Positions 1 through 12,194 of a DNA stretch of 64,000 bases are shown piece after piece (the first letter of the stretch is position 1; the number at the start of each line of letters is the position of its first letter). Below the pieces are notes generated by a model. That model was not told the DNA's origin. It saw only the letters and a list, made by a program, of their open reading frames with translations, and ran no database searches. Source of the stretch: Carettochelys insculpta (lineage: Eukaryota; Chordata; Testudines; Carettochelyidae); assembly GCF_033958435.1 (NCBI RefSeq), contig NC_134142.1, positions 102,061,001-102,125,000 of the forward strand, given 5' to 3'. Made by a program: the position numbers and the translations under genes.

Positions 1-942
1 GCTGTGATATCAAGGGAATACAGCATAGTTCAAGCAATATAGTGATGGGTTATATATAGTAAGTGTACATTCCCTGTTAGCTGATTTTTCCAGGGTACAT
101 CCATCAGGAGACTGCAATAGATAAACTAGATTTCTATAAAATGAGGTGGTGCATTATGCCCTTCCCTCCTCTCAGTCAGACCCATATAATTAGAGTATAA
201 AACTGAGCCTGATGGTGGTCACCCAAGGCAATGTGACAGAAAGCCTCCGTTAGGCAAAAGCCTGCACAAAGACATGACACTTGCAGTGCATCCAAAAGGT
301 GGTGGGAGCTCATGAAGATCTCCCATAGAAATGAATTTCTCAGTCACAATTCTTTCACTCTGTAAACTCTCCCCAGGCCTAAGCAAACACTATTCATCTT
401 CCAAAGTGGTCACTTTGGTTTTAGCTGTCATGACAGATGGTCTGTGGGAATAGCTGGCTCTTCGATCATTGAAGGTAGATTCTGTACAGGGGTTTTCCCA
501 CGCTAACCCTAAGACTATGTCCACACTACAGACATGACAGCGGCACAGTGGTATTGCTGCATCGGCACTGCTATAAGGTCTCTTGTGTAGCAGCTCTATG
601 TTGACTGGAGAGCACTCTCCTGCCAGCATAATTTAACCACCTCTCATGAGCAGCAGAAGCTATGTTGGTAGGAGACATGCAACTGCCAACATAGTGCTAT
701 CCATGCTGGTGCTTTTGTCGGTGAAACTTGTGTACGCAAAGCCTAAGAGGGAGATCAGTTTCTATCTGTTTCTCTTTCGCTCACTTTGTCATGGGTTATT
801 TTGAGTGTCTTTAAAACAAAAGTGTTATTTTAAAGAATTTTCATTGTTTTAATATTTCACATATGCTGTGTTGATGGTATCTTCCTACAATTTACTGGAT
901 CTGAGTTCCTGGAAAGACTGAAATCTTATTCTTTCATCATAG
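1..942 (+). other. TRIM66: TRIM66 intron (partial, upstream end outside window)
   Basis: This is AT-rich sequence ending in a polypyrimidine-poor but usable AG acceptor at 941-942. Positions 507-742 resemble a decayed fold-back DNA element (terminus ACTATGTCCACACTACAG, and a GTGCTTTTGTCGGTGAAAC tract near the other end). The short open frames carry no recognisable domain. Intron status is inferred from the exon that follows. Confidence 0.6.
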
Positions 943-1098
943 GCTTGTGAGGATTCTGCTGAACTAGAAAGTGAAAAGCCAGTGCTTTCCCTTGATAGAA
1001 ATGTTATTCCACCTCCATCACAACCAGTAGCTGAAGAACCCAGCAATCCCACCCCAGAGAGCGCTTTGCAACACTCTTCTTTGAATCCACTGAGGAAG
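943..1098 (+). CDS. TRIM66: TRIM66 coding exon (first in window), linker region
   Basis: The exon is 156 nt, phase 0 at both ends, flanked by AG at 941-942 and GT at 1099-1100. It encodes 52 residues beginning ACEDSAELES and ending SSLNPLRK, taken as residues 1-52 of the visible fragment. The composition is Ser/Pro/Glu-rich and without domains, as expected for the long unstructured linker between the N-terminal TRIM motif and the C-terminal PHD-bromodomain of TIF1 proteins. Assignment rests on strand, phase compatibility with the next exon and the downstream domains; this exon alone would not identify the gene. The open frame continues into the intron to 1380, which is a read-through artefact. 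Confidence 0.72.
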
Positions 1099-3479
1099 GT
1101 ACACAAAGGTTTTCAAATCCTTTTTAAGAGAACACGTGCTTTTATAGCATTGAATATATCATGTGTCAGTTCCCCTGAGTTCACATCCAGGTTGAAGGAT
1201 TTAAATGTCTGGCTTATGTTTTGTCAGCACAATGGCTTGCTAATAACCAGGCAATTTTCAAAGATGGTTACACCTGCTTCCCCCTCCCCTCCTTTGATTC
1301 TCACCATCTTTATTTATATTATGTATTATGATGAAGCTGGTATTGTGGTATATTTGTTGTATGTTGGAAAAAAAAATTAAAAATATAATTTTAAAAAAAC
1401 CCAGATACTGACAGCATGGTTACAAGCCAACTTACAGTCATGACCTGTAATTTTGCTATAAATTCTCTACTGGGGCATCTGTGGCCTGGTTGCATCCAAC
1501 ATCAGTGCCAAAAATAAATAAATACAGCAATGGATATGCTACAGGAATAGTAGTTGTCTTGCAGCATTTGGATAGAATCATACTTGACAATCAACCTTGG
1601 AAATCGTTGGATGGTTGCAGCTAATGTCTTTTATAAACTGTGCTGTAGAGTGTGCCTCAGGCTGGGTCTAGACTACAAGGATAGTCAATATAAGCTGCCT
1701 TGCATTAACCTAGTTATGGAAGTGTTTTCACTTAAATTTGGTTTCCATCAATGTAAGTGCATTGCTGTGCCAGTTTATTAACACCACTTCCTCGAGTGGC
1801 ATAGACTCACGCATGATGGGGTTAGGGTCATGCAATATCAACTGTGGACTCTGTGTGGCTTATATCTGTTGTTACTGGCTTCTAGTACCCATGCTCACAA
1901 TATAATCAATACAAGCAGCACTGGTGAGGATGCACACCACCAACACAGCAAGCCTGTTGTGCACAGGTACACACAAATGATTTAGTAATAACTGTGGTGT
2001 CTGCATGCTGACATAATTTAGTTTGACAATGTTTTGCAGTGTAAATATGGCCAAAGAAAAGGGAAAAGGAGAGAAGTGACAGACAAAGGGGATATAATAG
2101 TCTAGTACATCTGCTTTAATTTTCTTTCTCATGTATGTTTAAGCAGGAAAATAGTGATTTCTTATATGCCTAAACATTTTATGCACATACTAGAACCACA
2201 ATTTGAGATCCCTGACCTGAAGTGATCATCAAAGAAAGCATATAGTTAGAGAGAGACAGATGTTTTTGAACATTTCTACAACTGTCTAGCTTTTATCAGC
2301 TTATTTACTGCGTATTGAAAAGCTGTCATCTTCTTTAGAGCTGAAAGGATACCCTGTCTCTCAGGAAATGAGGATTCCTGAAGTGCCCAATTAGCTGTGA
2401 AGAGATACAGTACTCATGGAAAGAAGTCCAAGTTGAGGTTTCAAGAGCTTGGGAAGGTGGCAGAAAGAACTAGGTGTAAAGCAGAAGGCAGGTGAGATGT
2501 AAAGGCAAGAAGAGAGAGGAAACAAAAGGAGGATTGTGAATATGAGAACAGAACTGAAGAAATGTACTTGCTGAAGGAGAGAAAAAGAGGAAAGAATATC
2601 TAGCAGGCCTGACTGGTATAAGTATTTTCGTAAAGTTAAACTGAGCTCTCTTGGGGACGCTGGTGTACTGGTCAGCTGTGGCTGAGTTTGCAGCACACCT
2701 GTACTGCAAAGCTTTGTTGTTGTAATTGTCCAGTTTGGGAGTGATGTCATGACATACTCAAGACATTATCATTTGCTGATTTAGAAATGAACGTAAATGG
2801 AAGAGTGTGATGTGGTTACCTACAAATACTGTTTTTGTGTAAGCTGTCTAATACAAAAGGCATTTTTTCTGGCATGCTAATTCTTGCTTTGAATGGGAAA
2901 TTAGTTCCCACATAAGAAAAAAGAGAGATTGAGACTATGAATATGAAATACTGAATGGTTAAGCAGTAAGCATTAATCTTACTAGTGCACCCATCCTAAC
3001 TATTAATCATAGTTGTGCCAGCTGACCAGCTGGCCAGAGCAGCCTCAGTCCCAACAGTGAACTGATTAAACACTATCATTTTAATAGTTTAAATGGTTAA
3101 CTTTTAAAAATAATGTTTACATTGGTCATGAACACGAGGGCTGTTTTTGTCTCTTTTGGTGGCATTTGAGTATATGTTTCTATGTTGAGGTCCATCCTGG
3201 CAACATTTGCCTTGGTGCACAGGGCGTGGTAAGACTGCTTCATCTTCCACATACAAATTCGGTGAGGCTACTGTAAAACGTTGTTGTATTCTATTTAACT
3301 GAGCAGAACCCTAAAACACTGCAATTTCAGAAGACATCACAGATAGAATGGCAGGCCAATATGAGCATTCTGCTAATAGAAGAAAAACTTTCTTCCTTTT
3401 AGGTGATAGTTGGTGTTAGACATTTCAACTTTGCTTTCCAATTCTGCTTAAGTTCTTTATACAGTTTGCACCTCCCTCA

Positions 3480-4425
3480 TCTGGCATGGTCAGGATTTGA
3501 CTGGTCCTGAACAAGAGCATTTGCCAGGCCAAGGGAGGTCCTCTGCCACGAGACCCCACACACTTGCTTCAGCTCAACCCCACCCCCGACCTCCTTGCCC
3601 ACCTGCTGTGCCCTGGATGACCAACGTCTGTTGTGGGGCTCCCTGCTGTCTCGGCCCATGCTGCTGCAGGGCTTCCACAGGGCTCTGGTCCCCTACTGCT
3701 GGAGGAATCTGACCATGCAGAGCTCCAGCTCTGGCTTCAGCTCCTGAGTTACTGTCACAGGGTTCTGGTCAGCCCCACACATGGGGCACCAGCCCTCGTC
3801 TCATGCTCCTTGGGGCTGCCATGGGGCTCTGGTCTGCCCCGTGCATGGAGCTCCAGTCCTGGCCTGGGGCTGCAGCAGGGCTCCAATCTGGTCTGCACTG
3901 CCGTTGGGTTCCAGCCTTGGAGGGGGCTCCAGTCTGCCCTGTGCAAGGGGCTCCAGCCCCGGTCCCACGCTGTCTAAGGTTCCAGCGCACCTCAGCCCGT
4001 GCTGCCACAATGATCCAGCCCCAGTAGGATTCAAGCCCTGGCCCTGTGCAGCACCCCAACCCTGGACTAGACTCTCCTAGGCTGCAGCCAGGCTCTGGCC
4101 CCCTCAGGGTTCTGACTTTGGCCCCCATGGCTCTGGTCCCCAGCCCCTCTGGTGATCTACTTCAGCCTCTGCTGAGCTCTGGCTTCCACCCCAGCCGCCC
4201 AAGAGGGCTCTGGCCCCATTCTTGGGCTGCTGCTACTGAGGCTTTGACTCTGGCCTCTGGCTTCTGTGGGCTGCCACAGGGCTCTGGCCCCATGCTGCCC
4301 ACCTCCTTGCAGCTGGGAACCTCCCTTTTACTCCCAGGAGCATCCATGATCCTGTCGGATGAAGGATTTGCTGGACCAGAGTGTGCCAGTACCAGCACGC
4401 CCTTCTCCACACACTGCTTTCCTAA
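3480..4425. repeat. GC-rich degenerate tandem repeat
   Basis: Variants of GGGCTCTGGYCCC, GGGCTCCAGYCC and GGGTTCTGG recur every few tens of bases across the whole block, interspersed with GCTGC and CCCCAGCCC. The surrounding DNA is AT-rich, so the edges are sharp. Open frames occur on both strands, as expected of stop-poor GC-rich repeats, and none encodes a recognisable domain. It looks like an old minisatellite. Confidence 0.6.
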
Positions 4426-4914
4426 TACAACATAAAGACAAAGCAGTGGAAAATGAAAATTTCCACTGCAATGACTTGTAGCCCAGAGTTGGTTTTTGTT
4501 TGTTTTATTTTCAAGGCTTGATTCCTCATATGATCAGACACCTGTGATTTAATTTGGCAACATATTTATGGTGCATCTGATGCTATTGACTAATAACTAG
4601 CCTGTATGTCAATATATGGGATCATATCTGTTGGGCCCTGAAGCTATACAAAACCCAGGCTAATAATAATTTGGAATAACCACCTTACTTGCAGGTGGTA
4701 AAACCTCAAGTAAGTCATTCCAAACAAAGGCTAGTAAAGCCATTATACCAGGCCACATCACCAGATATTATTTGCATATTGAATATTTTTAAACTAAGAA
4801 TATCAGTTTATTATCATTTTACTTAGTTTTATAAATGCTATTTTTGTATCCTATCGCCTTTAAAACTGTTATCTTACCACTAAATAAAAGGGTATTAATA
4901 AATACCCTGAAATC

Positions 4915-6852
4915 CATATCTGGTGAAGTCATCGCTGACGAAGCCAAACAGATGGAGCGCTGGGTTGAGCACTACCCCAAGCTGTACTCACGCGAGAACG
5001 TTGTGGTTGATACAGCCCTCGATGCTTTCGAGCTCCTACCAGTAATGGATGAACTGGACCAGGAACCAACTGTGGATGAACTGAAGAAAGCCATCGCCAT
5101 CATTGCAGTAGGAAAGGCCCCGGGCCAGGATGGTATACCACCAGAGGTAATCAAGTGTACCACAGACACTCTCCTGGAACCCTATGTGAGCTACTGTGTC
5201 TGTGCTGGAGAGAGGGAGAGGTTCCACAGGATATGCGCAATGCTAACATCGTAACCTTGTATAAGAACAAAGGAGACAGAGGTGACTGCAACAGTTACCA
5301 TGGAATCTCCCTCCTAAGCATCACTGGTAAACTGTTCACTCGCGTCATCCTCGGCAGACTCCAGAAGATTGCCGAGAGGGTGTATCCCGAATCACAGTGC
5401 AAATTCCGCGCAGAGAGATCTACTGTCGACATGGTCTTCTCTCTGAGGCAGCTACAGGAGAAATGCAGGGAGCAGAGGAAGCCACTCTATATTGCCTTCA
5501 TCAACCTGACCAAGGCCTTCGACTTGGTCAGCAGGGATGGACTGTTCAAACTGCTCCACAAGATAGGCTGTCCACCACGGTTATTCAAGATGATCCAGTC
5601 TTTCCACGAAGACATGAGAGGAACCATCCAATATGACGGCACATTATCGGATGTTTTCAGCATCAGGAGTGGCGTCAAACAAGGATGCATCCTTGCTACA
5701 ACAGTGTTTGGGATCTTCTTCACGCTCCTCCTGAAGCACACCTTTGGATCTTCAACAGAGGGCATCTTCTTGCACACAAGATCTGATGGGGAACTGTTTA
5801 ATCTTGCAAGGCTGACAGCTAAATCTAAGGTGTGGGAAATCCTCATCAGAGATACGCTGTTCACAAATGATGCTGCTGTAGTGTCATACACAGAAGACCA
5901 GCTTCAGAAACTGCTGGATCGGTTCTCCAAAGCATGCAAGGACTTCGGGCCTTCCATCAGCCTAAAGAAGACAAATGTACTTGCTCAGGACGTTGCTGAA
6001 CCTCCATCAATCAGCATTGACAACTATACATTAGAGGTCGTCCACGAGTTCGTTTACCTCGGGTCCACCATCACTGACACCCTGTCATTGGAGTCTGAGC
6101 TAAATAGGAGGATCGAAAAAGCAGCCACAACTCTGTCCAGACTCAGCGAGAGAGTGTGGAATAACATCAAGTTGTACACCCACACCAAAATGCAAGTCTA
6201 CAGAGCCTTCGTCCTCAGCACCCTCCTTTACGGCAGCGAGTCTTGGACCCTGTACACCTGCCAGGAAAAGAGGCTGAATGTCTTCCACTTGTGCTGCCTC
6301 AGGCGCATCCTTGGAATATCATGGAAGGACAGAGCGTCCAATACCGCCGTCCATGAGCAAGCTGGAATCCCAACCATGCACACCCTCCTCAGGCAGTGGT
6401 GGCTCCGCTGGCTTGGCCACGTCCACAGGATGAATGATGGAAGGATCCCAAAAGACATCCTGTATGGTGAGCTAGCCTCTGGCAAAAGACCTCCTGGACG
6501 CCCCCAGTTGCACTACAAAGATGTCTGCAAGAGGGACCTCAGGGAGGTAGACATCGAGCCGGATAGCTGGGAGGAGCGGGCAGATGATCACATCAGATGG
6601 AGGCAGAAACTACACAAGGGCCTTCAGAAGGGTGAGATGAGGATCAGACAGCTAGCAGAGGAGAAGCGAGCCCACAGTAAGGACCTGCAAGACACCCATT
6701 ACACATGCAACAGATGCAGCAAGGACTGTCACTCTCGTGTGGGCCTTCACAGTCGACGCTGCAAATGATGATTCCAAATGGAATTACGAAGGGTGCGATC
6801 CATAGTCTACGTAGACTGAAGGATGCTGCTACTACTACTACTACTACTAACT
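4915..6852 (+). mobile_element. Non-LTR retrotransposon remnant (RT and C-terminal zinc finger), inactive
   Basis: The 5'-truncated LINE copy encodes most of a reverse transcriptase in two frames: about 4915-5180 in one and 5180-6768 in another, so there is a frameshift near 5180. Recognisable pieces are GKAPGQDGIPPEVIK (finger), LTKAFDLVSRDGL (motif A), SGVKQGCILATTVFGIFF (motif B), RRILGISW, LRWLGHVHRMNDGRIP, GRPQLHYKDVCKRD and a C-terminal Cys-His finger (CNRCSKDCHSR followed by HSRRC). Catalytic positions are mutated: motif A reads FINLTKAFD where Asp is expected before LTKAFD, and motif C reads FTNDAA instead of F-A-D-D. The 3' end is followed by a (TAC)n tail at about 6828-6852. The clade was not assigned; an RTE-like element is possible. 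It lies in sense orientation inside the TRIM66 intron. Confidence 0.85.
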
Positions 6853-7199
6853 ACAGTCAATTAATATACTTGAAACATTTCTAAAATACCTTAAGGTTTG
6901 GTGTCTCCCACTTGTCAGGCCAAGGCAGAATCCTGGATTTCCTGTGGCATAATGCAGGTGTTTCTAGCCATGGTATGTCACAATTTTAAGCCATCACTTT
7001 CCCAGAGTTCAGGAGTCTTCCTGTTTTGGCCAATCTATGTGTTTTGTACTTGTTGAATATGGTCTCATGTCTATATATGTATCTTCAAATGTCTGCATGC
7101 CCTCATTTTGTCCTGCTATTGAAAAAATAAGTTGTGGGAGCATTTGCATTTCTGTCTTTCTTGTCTGCCTCTGACTGGCCTTTTCCTACGAGGGATATG

Positions 7200-7237
7200 C
7201 TTTTTCTTTTCTTTTCTTTTCTTTTCTTTAAGAGTAC
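7200..7237. repeat. (CTTTT)n microsatellite
   Basis: About five uninterrupted CTTTT units lie within a T-rich tract. Confidence 0.85.
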
Positions 7238-8327
7238 CTAGCTACTGATATTCAGACAGTTGTGTGTTTTGTATAAATCTTCATTATTGCATGTAGTATA
7301 AGTGTTGGGTTTGTAGTATAAGTGCAGGACTACAGCTCTGAGCACAGAAATCTTCTTTTTAGCCACAAATAAAGCATAACATTTCTCCACACTGCCCCCT
7401 CAATATATTCCCCTTCTGATCTGGAGAAAGCTGGCTTCACAGATGAAAGAATAGTTTAGTTTCCCTGCCTGTTCAACTCATGGCCCCACTGTTGAGAATG
7501 CCAACAAGGCAGTGAATTAAATGCAGGTTGATGTAGTGATTTTTTTTGTTATAATGATCTTTGTCTTTTGGGAATTGGACTGAACCAGCAAACTCATTAC
7601 ACATTAGCTATTAATAGCTGTCAGATGTGGGGTAACTTTCAGACGCTGCCAACATGGGTTACTTCTAACTAGCGATCTGGAAGTGAAGGTTACCAATCAC
7701 CTGCATCATTTGATGCACCTGTTATTTTTGCAGGGTACACTGGTGAATTATTTATTTGTAAACAGGACTGGGGAGGGCAGTCTGAATGAGAACAGATGAA
7801 AATTTTGTAAGGTTTTTTTGGGGATGATAAAATGCACATGATAGTTGCTTGGTTTGAATGTGTTTCATTTTCCTTAATGAGTTTGCTCAGTTAGAGGTGT
7901 AACTTTTAAGCAGATGAAACAGACTTGGGAAGAAATGCCATTATTAAAGTACAGATGCATCACGTGCATCTTTTAGTAGGAAGCTCCAATGTCATGGTGA
8001 TAGGCACTATCACATTTACAGTCCTACCCCCTTTTTGTGTGTGTAACCAGTGGTGAGAATAGCGCCCAGGCAGCTTTCTTCAAACCAAAATATTCTTTAT
8101 TCTCACTGTAGGCACAAAATATAAGAAAAAATGGATTTTAAAACATTTACTTTTGAGACATAATGAACACGAATGCTTCTGATTCTGTCCTGATGTGAGG
8201 TAAAACTGGATTTTATCTATTACAGAGGAAGTGGTCTTTATTTTTCACAGTTCCCAACACATCACATTTGTTGTCCTAAGCTTTACTGGGGATGTTGGAT
8301 CTATCTTTGCTCAGGTGCATGTCTAAT

Positions 8328-8772
8328 AAGCTGCATCTACACACCCCTTCCCTTTCGGAATGTGCATGCAAATGCAGCCAATTGGAAGTGCAAATGAGGT
8401 GTGGATTTAAATATCTCATGGCTTATTTGCATATTCCCATGTGATCTGGCTTCCAGAAGAGCCATTTCCAGAAACCCAAAAAAACCATGTGAGTGGGGTT
8501 CCTTCAAAAGGAACCACCCCCCTTTCGAAAGCACCCTTCTTCCTAATTTTTTTTTCAGGAAGAAGAGTGCTTTTGAAAGGGGGGTTTCCTTTTGAAGGAA
8601 CTGTGTCCACATGACTGCTTTGGCTTCCTCAAATGGCATTTCTGGAAGCTAGATCATGCAGGAATATGCAACTGAGGTATGAGATATTTAAATGCATGCC
8701 TCATTTGCATTTCCAATCAGCTACATTGGCATGTTCCTTCTGAAAGGGAGGGGCTGTGTAGATGCAGATAGT
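8328..8772. mobile_element. Fold-back MITE, about 440 bp
   Basis: Termini are inverted: GCTGCATCTACACACC at 8330 and its complement, ending TGTGTAGATGCAG near 8768. The arms continue to pair inward: TGCAAATGAGGTGTGGATTT versus TATTTAAATGCATGCCTCAT, and a central CCCTTTCGAAAGCACCC versus GTGCTTTTGAAAGGGG. No coding capacity. It belongs with the several other elements in this window whose ends read like TCTACAC. Long open frames on both strands here are consequences of the palindrome. Confidence 0.75.
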
Positions 8773-9059
8773 GTTTTTTGTCTACACTAGTATTTGAGGG
8801 TTTATGAAGAATATGTTTTGGGAGGGTAAGGGCACAACTTGGTTTATATTAGTACACCACTGAGACTGCTGCTAGTAGTGAGGAACGAATAACTGTAATA
8901 ATTTCATGCTAGTTTCCAAGGTACTGGAGTGTTTTACATGAAGAGTTGAGCTGTTGACAGTACAAACCTGTTTATGCTTAACACAATTAGCTATATTTCT
9001 TACAATGGTAATTTAACAAAACCCATCATTTTGAGCTAAATAGAACATGACCACATCTG

Positions 9060-9760
9060 CTCTGAAGTGGAGGAGGGTCCAGTTTGTTAGGATAGAAGGT
9101 ATGAAAAGGCTCCAGATTGGCCTCAGGGGTCCTGTGCTTCTGGGTTGCTAGCGTTTGCCTCGGAGGCTTGCTGTGACTCTCAGCATAGACTCTCACCCTT
9201 TGTGAGAGGCTGGAGTCAGAGCCTACTGAGCCACCTTTATCAAAACCCAGTCAATGGATTGGGGGTGAAAGCTGTCCTTAGCCCTGGTCACAGGAGTAGA
9301 CTCTGCAGTGGTGTGGGGCAGTCTGGGGGGGAACCCAGGCCCTCCCACTACTCAAGGTTCCGGCCCAGGGAGCCTAAGGCAGCAGCAACAGGCAGTGTTC
9401 CTTCCACTCCCAACGTTGCAGCTTTTTCTCTGGGTCACTTCTCAAAATGACCCTTCCCAGAACCTTCCTCCTGGTAGCTGTACAAGTCCTTCCTACAGCC
9501 CACTTTCTCACTCCCAGTCCTTCGCAATGCCAGCCCTCTGTAAAGGGAAGCCTTTTAACCTAGGACCGGCAGGTTGTTTGTGGGCTGTAAGTGCTTTGAT
9601 TAGCCTTTTTTCTCCTTTGCTTCAGGCATGCTCTTGGCTGGCTCTAGGTGCCTGCCTGATTATGCTGCAGCAGTCCCTGCCCTAGTCATGCAGGGAACAG
9701 GAAACTATTCACCCTCTGGCCGGTATATTTGCCTTCCAACAAGCTCCTGTGTACAGCCTT
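9060..9760. other. GC-richer unassigned segment, possibly an old repeat
   Basis: This patch is richer in C and G than its flanks (for example GGTTCCGGCCCAGGGAGCC near 9357). I recognise no protein domain in its open frames and found no terminal repeats or target duplication. It may be part of an old LTR element, but that is a guess. Confidence 0.3.
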
Positions 9761-11450
9761 CTCCTAGCTATGGCCAAGATGGGCATTTATAAGACCAAGG
9801 GGAAGAGGTTAGCTGAGGAGGAAGACTGTGACTGTGATGCCTACTTTTGTTCCTTGCGCCATTCATGCATCTGGGCAGAGTTCCTCTGGGCAGCACCCAC
9901 TGGCTCCCTTTATGCCTTTGGAGTCCAGTGGGTGCTGTTCAGAGCTCTCTGCTCGGTGTCCCCTTCTGGCTCCCTTATTTTGGCCCTATGACCTCCATGC
10001 CTGTCTCCGTTTTAAGTTGTCCCCTGAATTTATTTGGAGTCCTGAATTTAGTGGATCTACCCCTGTAGGGGGGATCTTGTAGTACATTCTCTGTCCCCAA
10101 TAGGACTAAGTTCCTGTATAGCTGTGGGTGGGTTTACTTCTGCCTGGATCCCAAAAGGACCAACCTCCTGAAACCAACGGGCCTGAGTCTGCCACAAAGG
10201 TTAAGAAAGATTTCCTCCTCATAGGAGGAGAAGGAGACCCTGTTGGATTATACCCTATAATTGTGAAATACCAATAGGAAGTACCTATAGACTGTTTTAT
10301 CAGTGCTGCTGTGAGTGGTGAGTTAAACAACTGGATTGGAGCAGTGCATTTGTTTAACCTCACTAGCATAATGAGCTGCCATGGGGATTGCTCTACTTAA
10401 TAGCAGCCGTTCATTACTCTGCAACCATTCGCTCTGTTATTTCTCTTATGGAAAAGAGAATTGGCAGTTCATAGTTTTCGCCTTCTTTATAAATCACACT
10501 TAATGTCAACAGCCTTGAGACTTTGCCAAACAATCCTAACAAATCTAATCCCAGTCTTTCAAGGTAAGTATTTTCGTCTCAGAATTCTTGTGTGTTAGTG
10601 CTGCATGTTTGCATAGGACCTTCTTGGAATGCTACTATGATCAAAGAAATATTTAATCACAGTTATTTTGCATGTTATTTAGTCTTACCTTAAACTATCA
10701 TAAGTGTGAAATTTTTGGCAGAAAGCATCTTTGGACAATTGAAATTTGGATATAGACATAATGTTACAAAGGTCATCAGACTGAATTTCATTATTAGATA
10801 CCGATTTCATTTGTTATAACACAGATGTATTTGTGAGTGCAAAACCATAGGTTTAAATATCAAACTGAGAACATTTTCCTGCACATGCAACCACTCTCTG
10901 CCCAAGACGATGGTTAATTCTTGTTGTTCAAAGGGTGCAATGTAAAAGCAATAGCGCTTTCATAAAATGAAGGTCTGTTCTTGTAAGCCATCACGTTTTC
11001 AAACCCTAGCTGAGCTGCCAAGGGAAAAGAGATTTTTTGCTAATGGCAAAAGAAATGATTATTTTAGGGAGTGAATTAATAGGCTATTAATGAGCTTTGT
11101 TCCCAGTGTATTGTTCACTTCACACTTGACAGCAGCTCCATGGATCAGAATAGAATGTGTCTGTTCTTTACCATGAGTTTTTTACTATTTTGTACAGAAA
11201 GATCATAATGTTTCCTCATCATTAAAATAACCAAAAATTAACTTCTGCCCCCAGGGGGGGAGAGATGGCAATTTGATAGCATCATTATTCTTTTTCCTTT
11301 TTAGCAAGAGTTATGTTTTCTACTGGTTTATATGATCTAAATAGTTTCCTCACAAAACGTACTTTATCTGGCAGAGTCAAAAGTATATAACTATTGAATT
11401 TCAGATCTCTAGATATATTCATTGTAAATACCGGCCTTCATCCTACAAAG

Positions 11451-11796
11451 ACCTATGTCAGGGGTCAGCATCCTTTCCAAGGCAGAGTGCTGAAATTTGA
11501 CCTTTTGACCTCCATGTACGGTTCGAGTGCCAGTGACGCTTCTTAAAGTCACTAATAGGCCTGTTCACAATGGCTTAATTAATAAATAAATTAAGATGCA
11601 GAGCTTTACAGTTTAGGTGGTGATTGGTTGCATTAGCTGGTCTTTTGTTAATCCACAGGTAGCATGGCTTTGAGCAAGCTCTTGGCTGCATGGGTTAAGT
11701 GGGGTGGGGCTGAGCTCCCACTTCACAAGCCAATGAAAATCAGCTCATATGTTGCTCTTGGCACCCATGCCAGGGGTTGCTGACCCCGACCTATGC
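11451..11796 (+). mobile_element. Non-autonomous hAT element with 8-bp target duplication
   Basis: The element spans 11459-11788 (330 bp). It begins CAGGGGTCAGCATCC and ends GGTTGCTGACCCCG, giving terminal inverted repeats of about 14 bp. It is flanked by ACCTATGT (11451-11458) and ACCTATGC (11789-11796), an 8-bp duplication with one mismatch, which is diagnostic of hAT transposition. The termini resemble Zaphod/Tip100-type hAT ends known from other vertebrates. A second member of the family lies at 60000-60300 in the same orientation. No transposase is encoded. Confidence 0.88.
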
Positions 11797-12194
11797 ATAT
11801 CCCTAATGGCATATATGCACTCTGAATAGTCCTATTGTCTTCAGTATGACAACTCACAGGATGAAATCCTGTCACCATTGAAGATAATGGCAAAACTCCA
11901 TCTGATTTCAGTTGAGCAACCATTTCATCCAGAGCATGGATGGATCTTTGCAGAGTGAGGCCTCAGTGCATAACAGATGGTGACATTGTAATATTCATGT
12001 ATATATTGGTTCAAGCAGAAGATAGAGTGAGGAGATCTGAGTTCCACTCCCAACTCCACCAGTAGCTTGCTTAGAGGACATGCAAAAAGGTGCCTTTAAG
12101 ATATCATTGCATTCCCTCAGTCCCCGGGCAGCTCTGATGTGGTCCTCAGGTGCCAGTTAGAGCAACTGAGGATCAGTTCAGAGGTGCCCCACAA

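Noticed and set aside
3477..4435. Open frames of 60-129 codons on both strands
   Set aside because: Same reason: degenerate GC-rich repeat with no domain or splice context.
8337..8639. Two similar frames on opposite strands
   Set aside because: Mirror frames produced by the MITE palindrome, not genes.
10514..10564. Possible small TRIM66 exon before GTAAGT at 10565
   Set aside because: The donor is good, but the upstream exon ends in phase 0 and this block then starts CCT TGA, a stop. Its open frame would not be compatible with the phase-0 exon at 17795.
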